A program made the position numbers and the translations under genes. Below, piece by piece: positions 1 to 7,470 of a DNA stretch of 13,969 nt. The stretch covers positions 1 through 13,969 of the forward strand of contig JAGRHM010000352.1 in the NCBI GenBank assembly GCA_020445005.1, written 5' to 3'. Numbering within the stretch: position 1 is the stretch's first letter; every line of letters starts with the position of its first letter. The notes beneath the pieces are model-generated. The model saw nothing but the letters and a program-made list of their open reading frames with translations, was not told the origin of the DNA and ran no database searches. The DNA comes from Candidatus Competibacteraceae bacterium. GTDB lineage: Bacteria; Pseudomonadota; Gammaproteobacteria; Competibacterales; Competibacteraceae.

Positions 1-451
1 ATTTCATCGTGGATGGGGGCATGACTCGGAAAATGATTTATCGGGATTGAGGGCGTCCAGGACCGCCGCCCAGTACCTGACCGATGCCGAAGCGCTGCTC
101 ATCGGCGCCGGCGCCGGGATGGGCGTCGATTCCGGCCTGCCGGCCTTTCGCGGGACGCAAGGCTTCTGGTCGGCCTACCCCGCCTACCAGGGCCGTTCCT
201 TTATGGACATCGCCACCCCGGAGACTTTCACGAGCGACCCGGAACTGGCCTGGGGCTTCTACGGCCATCGCCTGAATCTGTATCGTCAGTATCCGCCGCA
301 TGCCGGGTTTGCCATCCTGCGCCGTTGGGCTGAATCCATGCCCCTGGGCGCTTTCGTCATGACCAGCAACGTCGATGGGCATTTCCAGCGCGCCGGGTTC
401 GCGCCCGAACCGGTTTATGAATGCCATGGCTCGCTTCATCACCTGCAATGC
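1..451 (+). pseudogene. Sir2-family NAD-dependent deacetylase, 3'-truncated remnant
   Basis: The translation shows the front half of a sirtuin. It has the NAD-binding GAGAGMGVDSGLPAFRG stretch (about residues 20-36 counted from a TTG at 47), the TSNVDGHFQRAG motif (about 106-117), and the HG of the catalytic histidine motif followed by HHLQC, where C135 would be the first zinc cysteine. The protein similarity then stops near base 451, and the rest of the frame to 631 is the reverse complement of another gene. The remaining zinc cysteines and the second half of the Rossmann fold are absent, so about half of a usual 250-290 residue protein is lost and activity is not expected. The frame is open to the window's left edge, so the true start may be the TTG at 47 or lie outside. 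It is not obviously related to BREX. Confidence 0.75.
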
Positions 452-739
452 CACGCCGGCTTGACCGGTGGCCGCCGCTGTGGCGGTCATGGTGAAGGCA
501 AACTCCACGGTGCTTTCATCCACCGACCGATATTCCGTGACCGTCCAATAGACATCGGGAAAGCGCGCGAAAAAGTCGGTCATCATCGAATGGATCGCCG
601 ATCGTCCCGTGAACTCCCCGACAAAGGTTGAATGGTAAAGCGCCTGTTCGGCGAACAGCGGCAGGATGAATTCCAGGCGATGAGCATTCGATAAAGCCAC
701 ATACGCCTTGGTCAGTTCGATTTGTTCGAGTGTGTTCAT
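445..739 (-). pseudogene. SnoaL/NTF2-like (ketosteroid-isomerase fold) protein, 3'-truncated remnant
   Basis: From the ATG at 739 about 98 residues resemble the small NTF2-like/SnoaL family. There is an N-terminal helix, a LYHSTFVGEFTGRSAIHSMM segment, then FARFPDVYWTVTEYRSVDESTVEFAF, which reads as the beta-sheet half of the fold. Near base 445-455 the similarity ends and the frame runs on to base 38 only because it is antisense to the Sir2 remnant. The 233-codon open frame is therefore a chimera and not a natural protein. The upstream region on the minus strand has a weak purine-rich site (AAGAGAA). Its original function cannot be named; members include polyketide cyclases and many uncharacterised proteins. 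It shares the brxL orientation but is separated from it by about 157 bases. Confidence 0.6.
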
Positions 740-824
740 GGGGTTCTCTTATTTGGCGGGTGTTGGTGCGGTCGAGTACGATGTCGGAATGATGAGCATC
801 AACCCTTGTCGGTCTGACTCATAC

Positions 825-849
825 CTCCGGGTCTCCACGAAACCCGGGG
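825..849 (-). other. Hairpin downstream of brxL
   Basis: CCGGGT at 827-832 pairs with ACCCGG at 842-847 around a 9-base loop. It can be extended by a G-U pair and one further C-G pair (825/849). It lies about 48 bases past the brxL stop and could end the operon transcript. No U-tract follows it on the minus strand, so it is not a standard intrinsic terminator. The rest of 740-896 shows nothing else convincing. Confidence 0.3.
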
Positions 850-896
850 CGGTTCAGCAACCCAGGAAATCAGGACGGGTGAACGAGTTCTCACCA

Positions 897-2936
897 TCAA
901 CTCAACCCCAGCGCCTTGAATGCGGCTTGACGCAAGTCGCCGAAGAAGATCGGATCAACCTGTTCCAGCACCTCGGGGCTAACCTCCAGAAACTGACGCT
1001 TGTTTTCAATCGGGATCAGCGCCCGTCGCGCGCCGTTTTCCATGGCAACCTGCAACGGCTCTGCCAGCGAACGCACCGGCTTGACGTGCCCCTGAATGCT
1101 CAGATCGCCCAGCACCAGCAGCCCGGGTTGCGGCGCGGCCTTGCGCAGAATGGAATACACGGCAATGCAAAACGCCACACCGATCTCAGCCTCGACCTTG
1201 TTGCCCAGCAGGTCAATCACCTCAACATGGAAATCACAGGTATCGACTTCTCGCCCGATGCCAAACATGTTCTTGTTGGCCAGCAGGTAGCCAAAGGCGC
1301 GGTTAATGGCTTCCTTCATCGTCCCGGCAATACCGCCGGCGAATTTTAGCTTGCTGGTTCCGGACGCCACACTGACTTCCACCCGATACAAGCCGACCGT
1401 GCCATCACTGCTAACCGCTGCCGTGTACAGCGTACCGGGCGACAGCGGATCGGCGGAAATCAGGTCACGGCCGCCCTGTTCGGGCACGCTGACAAAACAT
1501 TCCTCGCCGGTCGCATTGATTTGATAACTGAACGCCGTCTGGTGATACTCGAACGCACCCATTTTTTTGAGCTGCTCCTTGACCCGCCGCCGCCCTTCCA
1601 GCGCTAGCCGCAGCAACTCCTCCAAATCCGCTGGGCTGACCTGGCCATGCGGATGCAGCAGCTTCATCAGCCCGGACACAGTGCGGCGCACCGCCTTGCG
1701 GTCGCGGGCGTTCAGGTGCGCACCCAAGGCGAACGAGTGATCGATGATTTCAGTGAAATTGTGCTTGCCCAGGTCGCGCAGCGCTTCGGCCAGGTAATCC
1801 ACCACAAAACCGTAATGGTCAGTGAAATGCTCATGACGCATCTTCGGCACTTCCCAACCGGGCAGATAACAGTGCAGGCGGTCAATAAACGCCATGTCAT
1901 CACGGATCACGTCCGGCAACGGCGCAAACAGATGACCGGTTTGCACCATGACATCCACCGGTTGCTGGGTATTGCCAAACAGCGCCAGGCTGGCGTAACC
2001 GGCCATTGCCTCCTGACCGCGCTGGAACTGGCCCGATTCGCAATAGGTCTTGAGCATGGTGATCACCTCCTTGGGCATCTTTTGCAGGTCGGCCACTTCA
2101 TCGAAACCCACCACATCCCAGATCTGCACCATGCCCTTGTAACGGCCCTGCTGTTGGCCAAACAAATTGGCCACGGTGGTCGGACCGGTCAGCAGCGCGG
2201 CGTAGGGCGACAGTTCCTGAATCGCATAGCTCTTGCCCGTACCGCGCGGCCCCAGCTCGATCAGGTTGTAATTGCGCTCGCAGAAGGGAATCAGCCGCAG
2301 CAGGAACAGCAGTTTCAGCCGCCGCTCCATGACCGAGGGTTCATAACCCATACTGCGCACTAACAAATTTAGCCATTCATCCGTTGTAAACTCGCCCCGC
2401 AGTCGCCGGTACTCGTCCAGATCAAAGGTCGCCAACTGAATTGGCGTCAGCTTGTCAATCCAGAACGGATATTTGCCCCGGTTTTCCTCATCGTATTCAA
2501 AGCGCATATCGATCTGCGCCCAGATGCCGCCGGTCAGCAACCGGTCGAAATCCCGCACGTAATGATCCGGGATATGGACGAACTTATGGCCGAAATTAGC
2601 GACCTCTGCCCAGTAGCGGGAATCGGCCAAGCGGACCTTGATCTTATCGATGAAGGTATGGGAACCCTGTTCCTTGACCCGGCTCTGGGCGCGCATACTG
2701 TCATCCGGGCGGATGTAATTATCGGCCAAGGTGTCGTTAACCACCTGCAGGCCCATTTGAATCGCCAATTCATCGGACGAGGCGCAATACTTACCCAGCA
2801 GATATTCCAGGACGAACACCGGGACATTGGCGCCAACCTTAACCTTACGCACCAGATCCTTGCGGACCACTTTCCCGGCGAAAATCCGGTTGGCCTTGTC
2901 ATCCAGCGCATCGCGCGGGGGGGATTGATCCAGCAT
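897..2936 (-). CDS. brxL: BrxL, AAA+ ATPase with Lon-like C-terminal domain (BREX type 1)
   Basis: This 679-residue protein matches BrxL in size and layout. An N-terminal region is followed by an AAA+ core with Walker A GPRGTGKS (229-236), Walker B VVGFDE (275-280) and a sensor-like LFGNTQQP (about 319-326), then a C-terminal Lon-protease-like domain (about 500-679). In BREX, BrxL is a DNA-binding ring ATPase needed for phage restriction in type 1 systems. Aligned by eye to Lon, the catalytic Ser position is Glu (about 584, in EAEIGVAF) and the Lys position is Ala (about 625, in SLAEPL), so peptidase activity is unlikely. The ATG at 2936 follows pglZ by 16 bases and has GGGGAG about 6 bases upstream. 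Codons 5-7 contain a run of seven C. It is the last gene of the operon. Confidence 0.95.
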   Translation of the reverse strand: MLDQSPPRDALDDKANRIFAGKVVRKDLVRKVKVGANVPVFVLEYLLGKYCASSDELAIQMGLQVVNDTLADNYIRPDDSMRAQSRVKEQGSHTFIDKIKVRLADSRYWAEVANFGHKFVHIPDHYVRDFDRLLTGGIWAQIDMRFEYDEENRGKYPFWIDKLTPIQLATFDLDEYRRLRGEFTTDEWLNLLVRSMGYEPSVMERRLKLLFLLRLIPFCERNYNLIELGPRGTGKSYAIQELSPYAALLTGPTTVANLFGQQQGRYKGMVQIWDVVGFDEVADLQKMPKEVITMLKTYCESGQFQRGQEAMAGYASLALFGNTQQPVDVMVQTGHLFAPLPDVIRDDMAFIDRLHCYLPGWEVPKMRHEHFTDHYGFVVDYLAEALRDLGKHNFTEIIDHSFALGAHLNARDRKAVRRTVSGLMKLLHPHGQVSPADLEELLRLALEGRRRVKEQLKKMGAFEYHQTAFSYQINATGEECFVSVPEQGGRDLISADPLSPGTLYTAAVSSDGTVGLYRVEVSVASGTSKLKFAGGIAGTMKEAINRAFGYLLANKNMFGIGREVDTCDFHVEVIDLLGNKVEAEIGVAFCIAVYSILRKAAPQPGLLVLGDLSIQGHVKPVRSLAEPLQVAMENGARRALIPIENKRQFLEVSPEVLEQVDPIFFGDLRQAAFKALGLS

Positions 2937-2952
2937 GGGCGACTCCCCAGTT

Positions 2953-5487
2953 TCAAATCGCCAGTTTCACCGGGATTTCCCCGGATTCATCGAGCACCGC
3001 ATCGGTCGCCGGATCCTGGGCGACCACGCGGAGACTGGCGACTTCACGGGTCAGCACCATTGCCAGGCTGACTTCCTGACCCGGTTGCAGGTGGATGACA
3101 CCCCGCGCGCGGTCCAGTTCGGCATTAATCGCCATACCGGTCTGACCGACCTGTTTGCCCGCTGCCAGCAGGATCACCCGCACCGCCAACGGCTCGTTGA
3201 TCAGTAGATTTGGCTCCAGCCGGATGCTCACGCCAAAGGTGCGATTGGTCAGCCGCTCCGGCAAGCCGTGCAGTTTGACGACCGGACCGGTAGCCGTGAC
3301 CATCGGCGCGACGGGCATCCGCAAAGTGATGAGCGGAATCACCAGTTCCTGCAAACTGACTCCGCCGTGGTGGTAACTCAGCCCACCGCCGGTTTTGAAC
3401 ACCCCCAGGCCGATAGGGAAAATGAAATCCAGCGGGGTGGCGTAACCGAGTTCAGCGCCGCTGACCCGCACGGCGCCGGGCGGCGTACTGCCACCCTGGC
3501 CGATCCAGCAGCGGCGATGCAGTTCCAGCGTTGCGTCTCCCGGCGCGTCGGTTTTCATCGCATCGTCCTTGCGCAGGGCGAATTGGTAACCGTGGTCAGC
3601 CGTGATGACGAAGTGTTCGATCCCGGCTTTGGCCAGTTTGCGGATCGCGCGACCCAGGTTGCCAATCAGAGCGTCCATCATCTGCCGGGCGAGCAGATCA
3701 AAATCGCTTTCGCCGGCAAAATCGATTTCCTGTGAGTGCACCAGCACCAGCGACGCTGCACCCAGGGTTTTGTTCAGCTTGGCGCTGGGCAGGCTGAGGA
3801 GTTTGTCCAGAGTCAACTCCACCAGTTCAGGACGCCGGGCCTTGAAAAACCGTAGCCGATCATTGACATCAGCCAGTGCGGAGCCTTCGATCCGGGCCGC
3901 CAGCCGACCTTTGTGGTCAATGACGGTGAAGCTGGCGGCGGCGCCGGGCAACAATGCGGCCATGCCGACTGGGGTAATGGTGGGCAACGCCGCGATCACG
4001 GGCTGGAGGGTCAGATCCTGCGCGCCAGCCAGTTGGTTGGCCAAATCAACGCCCATCTCATAACGCAGGGCATCGATCAACAGATAGGCGGTGCGTCCGG
4101 GCCGGGTTTGCACCCATTCGGGATAGATTCGGGTTTGATGGAGAACACGAGAGATCGACCAGCGTGCGGCAATGAGCGCCGGGGTGAAACCCTCAGCCAA
4201 CCGCTTGAGCCATTCTTCGTACTCGCAGCGGATGACCGCCAGGGCTTGTTCGGTTTCCGGATCGTCGTCCAGGCAGGTGATCAGGGTTTCGAGCTGGCGA
4301 TGCAGGGCATCGATCTGGAATCCCCCGCGATCCTGAACATAAGCTTTCACCCAGGCGACGGGATCGGCGCCGCACTGGGCGAACACCGGCCGTAGCTGTT
4401 CCATGGCGCGGCCCAGTTCGGCCATGAGGCGGCAGACTTCCCATTGCATCTGGCGGTTCGCGTCCCAGTCCACCCAGAAACTACGACGGCGGTCGGCGAC
4501 AATGGCCAGCGCCGGACCATACTGGCGAATGGCAATCAATTGCCCGGCATAAGCCAGCAAGCAGCGTTCTTCAAAGCGGAACGTGTCGATCTTGCCCAGA
4601 TGCCGGGCTTCAATCGGCGCATCGGCCAGATGAAGTTCACTTTCGACCTGATCGGCGCCAGCGACATAGGCGTCGGGATCGTCGCGGCGCAAGGCGGCGG
4701 TGATCGTGTGCAACCGGGCGAGCTGATCCTGATGCGTCGGCGTGGGAATCTGATTCAGCAGGGCGGGCGGTTCGCTTTCCAGGTCGGCGCGAAATTCCCC
4801 CAGCAGCACATACCGCCAGGTTTTGCGCCGGGCCTCGGCCAGCGGCAGGTCGGCGGGCAGCTTCAGACCGAGGCGGCTGTCGATGAGGGCGAACAGTTCG
4901 GGAAGAGCGGCGCGTTCGGCAATAGCGGCGTCCTGATCGTCGTGCGCCAGCCAGCGACTAATCAGCGGCTCGCTGGCAGCGCCGCCAAACAGGGTGCGCA
5001 GGATCGAAGCGGACTGTCCGGCTTCATGCTGGCGGAGCAGGGCAACGATATCGGCATAACCCACGCCCGGGCGCTGCAACAGTTCGTCGATCTGACCATC
5101 GGTGAACTGCTCGCGCAGGACCTGGCGCGCCAGGCGCTTGAGTTGGGGTTCATAGCGGCAACCGCCCAGTTCCAGTTCCATCAGGATCGAATCGGCTGGA
5201 GGCGCCAGGCCGGGGATATAGAGAATCAGCGGTTCGGGGTGGTCGTGGCTGACCTGCGGTTCCACCGCGGCGCGCAGAGCGAAGAACGAACCGGCGTAGC
5301 GGGCCAGATGCACGGTCTGCCTGCCCAGATTAACTTGGCATAGCCCGGCGGCGATGGGGGCGACTCGCGGCAATTCCTGATCGAAGAACGGCAGAAACTC
5401 GGAACGCGGGTCGTAGACCACAGCAATGAACCGCTTGTGCAGTCGGTCGGCAAGCTTTTCACTGAAAGCGACGTGCAGGGCGTGCAT
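2953..5487 (-). CDS. pglZ: PglZ, alkaline-phosphatase-superfamily BREX protein
   Basis: This 844-residue protein carries the PglZ domain in its second half. It has LLIDALRYEMG (469-479, with metal-ligand D472), TITPVGMAALLPG (503-515), VITADHGYQF (627-636, D631/H632), and a final YHHGGVSLQELVIPL (705-719) with a conserved histidine pair. The N-terminal half is mostly helical and family-specific, and the last 120 residues look beta-rich. PglZ is a core protein of all BREX types and resembles phosphatases/phosphopentomutases; nuclease activity has been reported for some members. The ATG at 5487 has GGAAAA a few bases upstream. The gene follows the C-terminal pglX piece after a 54-base AT-rich gap and precedes brxL by 16 bases. 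No truncation is seen. Confidence 0.95.
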   Translation of the reverse strand: MHALHVAFSEKLADRLHKRFIAVVYDPRSEFLPFFDQELPRVAPIAAGLCQVNLGRQTVHLARYAGSFFALRAAVEPQVSHDHPEPLILYIPGLAPPADSILMELELGGCRYEPQLKRLARQVLREQFTDGQIDELLQRPGVGYADIVALLRQHEAGQSASILRTLFGGAASEPLISRWLAHDDQDAAIAERAALPELFALIDSRLGLKLPADLPLAEARRKTWRYVLLGEFRADLESEPPALLNQIPTPTHQDQLARLHTITAALRRDDPDAYVAGADQVESELHLADAPIEARHLGKIDTFRFEERCLLAYAGQLIAIRQYGPALAIVADRRRSFWVDWDANRQMQWEVCRLMAELGRAMEQLRPVFAQCGADPVAWVKAYVQDRGGFQIDALHRQLETLITCLDDDPETEQALAVIRCEYEEWLKRLAEGFTPALIAARWSISRVLHQTRIYPEWVQTRPGRTAYLLIDALRYEMGVDLANQLAGAQDLTLQPVIAALPTITPVGMAALLPGAAASFTVIDHKGRLAARIEGSALADVNDRLRFFKARRPELVELTLDKLLSLPSAKLNKTLGAASLVLVHSQEIDFAGESDFDLLARQMMDALIGNLGRAIRKLAKAGIEHFVITADHGYQFALRKDDAMKTDAPGDATLELHRRCWIGQGGSTPPGAVRVSGAELGYATPLDFIFPIGLGVFKTGGGLSYHHGGVSLQELVIPLITLRMPVAPMVTATGPVVKLHGLPERLTNRTFGVSIRLEPNLLINEPLAVRVILLAAGKQVGQTGMAINAELDRARGVIHLQPGQEVSLAMVLTREVASLRVVAQDPATDAVLDESGEIPVKLAI

Positions 5488-5561
5488 GATTTTCCAGTTT
5501 TAAGTTTTAAGCTTTAAATGGTTAGCTGATTTTTTTAACGATCAGGTCTTCTGATCGTTGA
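5488..5561 (-). other. AT-rich gap with a perfect 9-bp hairpin at the pglX end
   Basis: Between the C-terminal pglX piece and pglZ is an AT-rich stretch containing CTTAAAA twice in tandem on the minus strand. A perfect inverted repeat, AACGATCAG / CTGATCGTT with a 5-base loop, occupies 5537-5559 and covers the pglX stop codon. On the minus strand it is followed by seven A rather than U, so it does not fit an intrinsic terminator in the direction of the operon. It may stabilise or process mRNA between pglX and pglZ. Confidence 0.5.
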
Positions 5562-6639
5562 ACGTCAGGTCACCCTGCTGACCGGCTTTACGTCGCCTCC
5601 GCGCGGGTCGGGATTCAGCGCGATCCGCCGGCGGCTTGGCGGCTTTCTTGACGCGGGCGCTGGTGGCAGGCGCGACAGGCGTATCCAGCAGGATTTCCAA
5701 AGCCTTCTCGACGGCTGGCGAGGTGCGTTCCTCGATTAAAGCGGTCAATGCGGCAGGCTCCAGGTCGCGGGGTTGCCATTTGCCGTCCGGGGTTTCTGTC
5801 CAGAAGACCTTTTCCAGGTCGTGGGCAATGGCCAGGCTGCGATCATCGGCGCATTTGGCGACGACGCGGGCCGGGTAGAGATGCATGGCCCAGTGCGCCC
5901 AGTCGTAATCGCCGGCCGCCAGTTTGTTCCAGCCGGCCCGGCATTCCTTTTGCCAGGGTTTTTGGTGGGGAACCAGGCACCACAGGGGGGCGAAATTGAG
6001 GATGACGCCGTCATTGAGATTCGGGTTCCACAAGGGGGCGATCCGACTGACTTCATCACGGAATGCTCGTAGTTCGGTCACGAAGGCGTCCTGAGCGGCG
6101 AGGTCCCGGCGCTGGCTGGGGGTGGGACTCGCCCCAGCGCGCTGCGTCAGGTCCGCCAGTTGCCGTTCTTCGTATTGAATTTTCGGGGTGAGGTGATCGT
6201 GGAGCGCCCGGTAGAAGGTATCACGGGTCAGGGCCGGGTAGTAGAGCCAGAGGGTGTAGCGGGCGCTGGGCGTGGCCAGCGGCCAGTAGATTGGGGCTTT
6301 GCGGCGGCTTTTGGAGTAGCGGGCGAGATGCGCGGGAAAGAACTCGCGGCTCAGCCAGTCGCGCAGGTCGGCGCTGGTCATCGGGAAGCCGACCTGTTCC
6401 AGAATGGCGCTGACGGCAGCGGTCAGGTCGTCGGGATGGCCGGGATCGTCGACCAGGATCGGTTTGACGAACGTGTCGTCGGGTCTCATGCCGGGATTGC
6501 GGGCGGGCAGAGGATCGAAGGGTTCGGGTTCGGGCGGGATTTCCCGTTCACCGGTCGCCAGGCGCAGGTCGAAACGGCCAAAGGCGACGCCGACGCACCA
6601 GGACAGTAGGTCGGCCAGGTCGGGAGTGATGGGGGTCAT
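5542..6639 (-). CDS. pglX: PglX C-terminal piece (BREX methyltransferase, third fragment)
   Basis: This is 365 residues from the ATG at 6639. It matches the last third of BREX PglX: LADLLSWCVGVAFGRFDLR (8-26), ILVDDPGHPDDLTAAV (61-76), ARYSKSRRKAPIYWPLATPS (106-125), the IAPLWNPNLNDGVILNFAPL segment (200-219), and CADDRSLAIAHDLEKVFW (263-280). It ends in a Lys/Arg-rich tail (about 329-352). In intact PglX this follows directly after an acidic linker; here the linker end belongs to the middle piece and four toxin-antitoxin genes intervene. The ATG lies 4 bases after the DUF3368 toxin stop with GGAGAA further upstream, so re-initiation is likely. An open frame extends ten codons upstream into the toxin gene, but the ATG at 6639 fits the family better. 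The region probably supports DNA binding or assembly of PglX; its exact role is not known to me. Confidence 0.9.
   Translation of the reverse strand: MTPITPDLADLLSWCVGVAFGRFDLRLATGEREIPPEPEPFDPLPARNPGMRPDDTFVKPILVDDPGHPDDLTAAVSAILEQVGFPMTSADLRDWLSREFFPAHLARYSKSRRKAPIYWPLATPSARYTLWLYYPALTRDTFYRALHDHLTPKIQYEERQLADLTQRAGASPTPSQRRDLAAQDAFVTELRAFRDEVSRIAPLWNPNLNDGVILNFAPLWCLVPHQKPWQKECRAGWNKLAAGDYDWAHWAMHLYPARVVAKCADDRSLAIAHDLEKVFWTETPDGKWQPRDLEPAALTALIEERTSPAVEKALEILLDTPVAPATSARVKKAAKPPADRAESRPARRRRKAGQQGDLTFNDQKT
6580..6638. repeat. Direct repeat copy B (start of the C-terminal pglX piece)
   Basis: These 59 bases match 7396-7454 at 54 positions, in the same orientation, offset by 816 bases (272 codons). 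The differences lie at 6591, 6597, 6607, 6625 and 6636. The sequence encodes TPITPDLADLLSW and the following VGVAF of PglX. Confidence 0.95.
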
Positions 6640-6643
6640 GTGC

Positions 6644-7135
6644 TTACTGAGCTTCTCCGAAAGCGGCAAGAAATTTCTGGATTAGCCCTGGGTCATACCA
6701 CGCTCCGGCTTTATCCAGTCGTTCTACCCATGGACGCACCTGATGAACCAATCCCAGATGTTTAGCGCGGCCTAGAAGTCCAAGTGAACCGGTTACGCGC
6801 AATCCAACCGCCAGCGCGGCGCGACGACTACGCCATTCGTCGAGACCTACCGTCGTGAGATCCTCTTGCAATGCCAGGCTGATAACGGCTGATTCGCCGG
6901 CGCCCAGCGGCGTTGTGAGATTCAGGGGCAGCCTGCCGGTTAACGAGCGTACTTCAATCCAGTCCGGGACGCTGACGGGATAGCCGGCTTCACGTCCGAC
7001 CGTTAATTCATTGGCAACGGCTTCTGGAATCAGGAAATGGAACGGTAATTGGCGGACCCAGCCAAAGGCATCGGCGCGCCCCAGAGAAATCAGGGGGCCG
7101 GTATCCATCACCAAGGGTTCAGGGACCGTGCGCAA
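6644..7135 (-). CDS. DUF3368-family PIN-like toxin
   Basis: This is up to 163 residues with a PIN-like layout: MDTGPLISL (10-18, D11), VANEL (40-44, E43), LGAGESAVISLA (78-89, E81), TVGLDEWRSRRAA (95-107, D99) and VTGSLGLLGRAK (114-125). These acidic positions are those expected to bind metal in a PIN-type ribonuclease, and TGSLGLL is characteristic of the DUF3368 group, which pairs with UPF0175 antitoxins. The first start, a TTG at 7135, overlaps the antitoxin by 17 bases. GTG at 7111 or ATG at 7108 are alternatives that remove the overlap and keep the first aspartate. It ends 4 bases before the C-terminal pglX start. It probably cleaves RNA when freed from the antitoxin. The whole pair sits between two copies of a 59-bp pglX duplication. 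Confidence 0.85.
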   Translation of the reverse strand: MRTVPEPLVMDTGPLISLGRADAFGWVRQLPFHFLIPEAVANELTVGREAGYPVSVPDWIEVRSLTGRLPLNLTTPLGAGESAVISLALQEDLTTVGLDEWRSRRAALAVGLRVTGSLGLLGRAKHLGLVHQVRPWVERLDKAGAWYDPGLIQKFLAAFGEAQ

Positions 7136-7382
7136 AATCCAGTTCGATGTCCAGGTCTTCGGCTTTGAGATTAGTCATACTGACGCCAACCCGGGGTAAG
7201 GCCAGCAGGAAAGCGACGCGCTCCATACCGCAAAGGCGAGCGGCTGGCCCGGAAGGAAGGCGTCCACGCTCGTACAGTTTGGCGGCCAGCAGGAAGACCG
7301 CTTCTCGCTCGAATTCTTCGCGCGGCATAGCGACATCCAGTAACAGCGCATCGTCATATTCAATTTGCAGAGTATGAGCCAT
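7119..7382 (-). CDS. UPF0175-family antitoxin
   Basis: This 87-residue protein from the ATG at 7382 shows the UPF0175 pattern. It has a short N-terminal strand (TLQIEYDDALLLDVAMP), then helices EEFEREAVFLLAAKLYERGRL and the small-residue turn PSGPAARLCGM, then RVAFLLALPRVGVSM, ending with an acidic tail that would contact the toxin. Members act as small DNA-binding antitoxins next to DUF3368 PIN-like toxins, which is the gene directly downstream and overlapping here. AGAGGA lies about 7 bases upstream of the ATG and fixes the start. A longer open frame reaching 7493 is rejected because its first 37 codons read the duplicated pglX segment out of frame. The antitoxin is probably co-transcribed from the BREX operon; it may also autoregulate. 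Confidence 0.85.
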   Translation of the reverse strand: MAHTLQIEYDDALLLDVAMPREEFEREAVFLLAAKLYERGRLPSGPAARLCGMERVAFLLALPRVGVSMTNLKAEDLDIELDFAHGP

Positions 7383-7455
7383 AGCAGTTCCTCTTAAAGG
7401 CGACGCTGACGCTCCAGGACAGCAGGTCGGCCAGGTCGGGGGTGATGGGGGGCAC
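7360..7455 (-). pseudogene. pglX: Leftover start of the C-terminal pglX piece (31-codon minigene)
   Basis: From a GTG at 7455, 16 bases after the HicB stop, the frame reads MPPITPDLADLLSWSVSVAF, the same first 20 residues as the C-terminal pglX piece with three changes (T2P, C15S, G17S). It then runs into the UPF0175 gene and stops at 7360. It is in the same frame as the real piece 816 bases downstream. I read it as the former start of the C-terminal pglX piece, displaced when the UPF0175/DUF3368 pair arrived. It also supplies the sequence upstream of the antitoxin. Confidence 0.8.
7396..7454. repeat. Direct repeat copy A (displaced pglX segment)
   Basis: This is the partner of 6580-6638: 54 of 59 bases are identical, in direct orientation. 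The differences from copy B lie at 7407, 7413, 7423, 7441 and 7452. The two copies bracket exactly the UPF0175 and DUF3368 genes. Confidence 0.95.
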
Positions 7456-7470
7456 GATGGTTCTCTATGG

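Noticed and set aside
38..444. C-terminal part of the 233-codon minus-strand frame as a real protein
   Set aside because: Past about residue 98 it is the reverse complement of the Sir2 remnant, with no fold-like pattern.
1647..2363. 238-codon plus-strand open frame opposite brxL
   Set aside because: It lies opposite the AAA+ core of brxL, is rich in H, Q and R, and has no family resemblance.
4444..5343. 299-codon plus-strand open frame opposite pglZ
   Set aside because: It is antisense to a well-supported pglZ, has low-complexity G/Q/R-rich composition typical of a shadow frame in GC-rich DNA, and shows no recognisable domain.
5531..5559. Intrinsic terminator after pglX
   Set aside because: The T-run is on the wrong side: on the operon strand it is a run of A after the hairpin.
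6580..7454. Insertion sequence or transposon carrying the UPF0175/DUF3368 pair
   Set aside because: There is no transposase, no terminal inverted repeats, and the duplicated 59 bp is coding sequence of pglX and far longer than usual target duplications.
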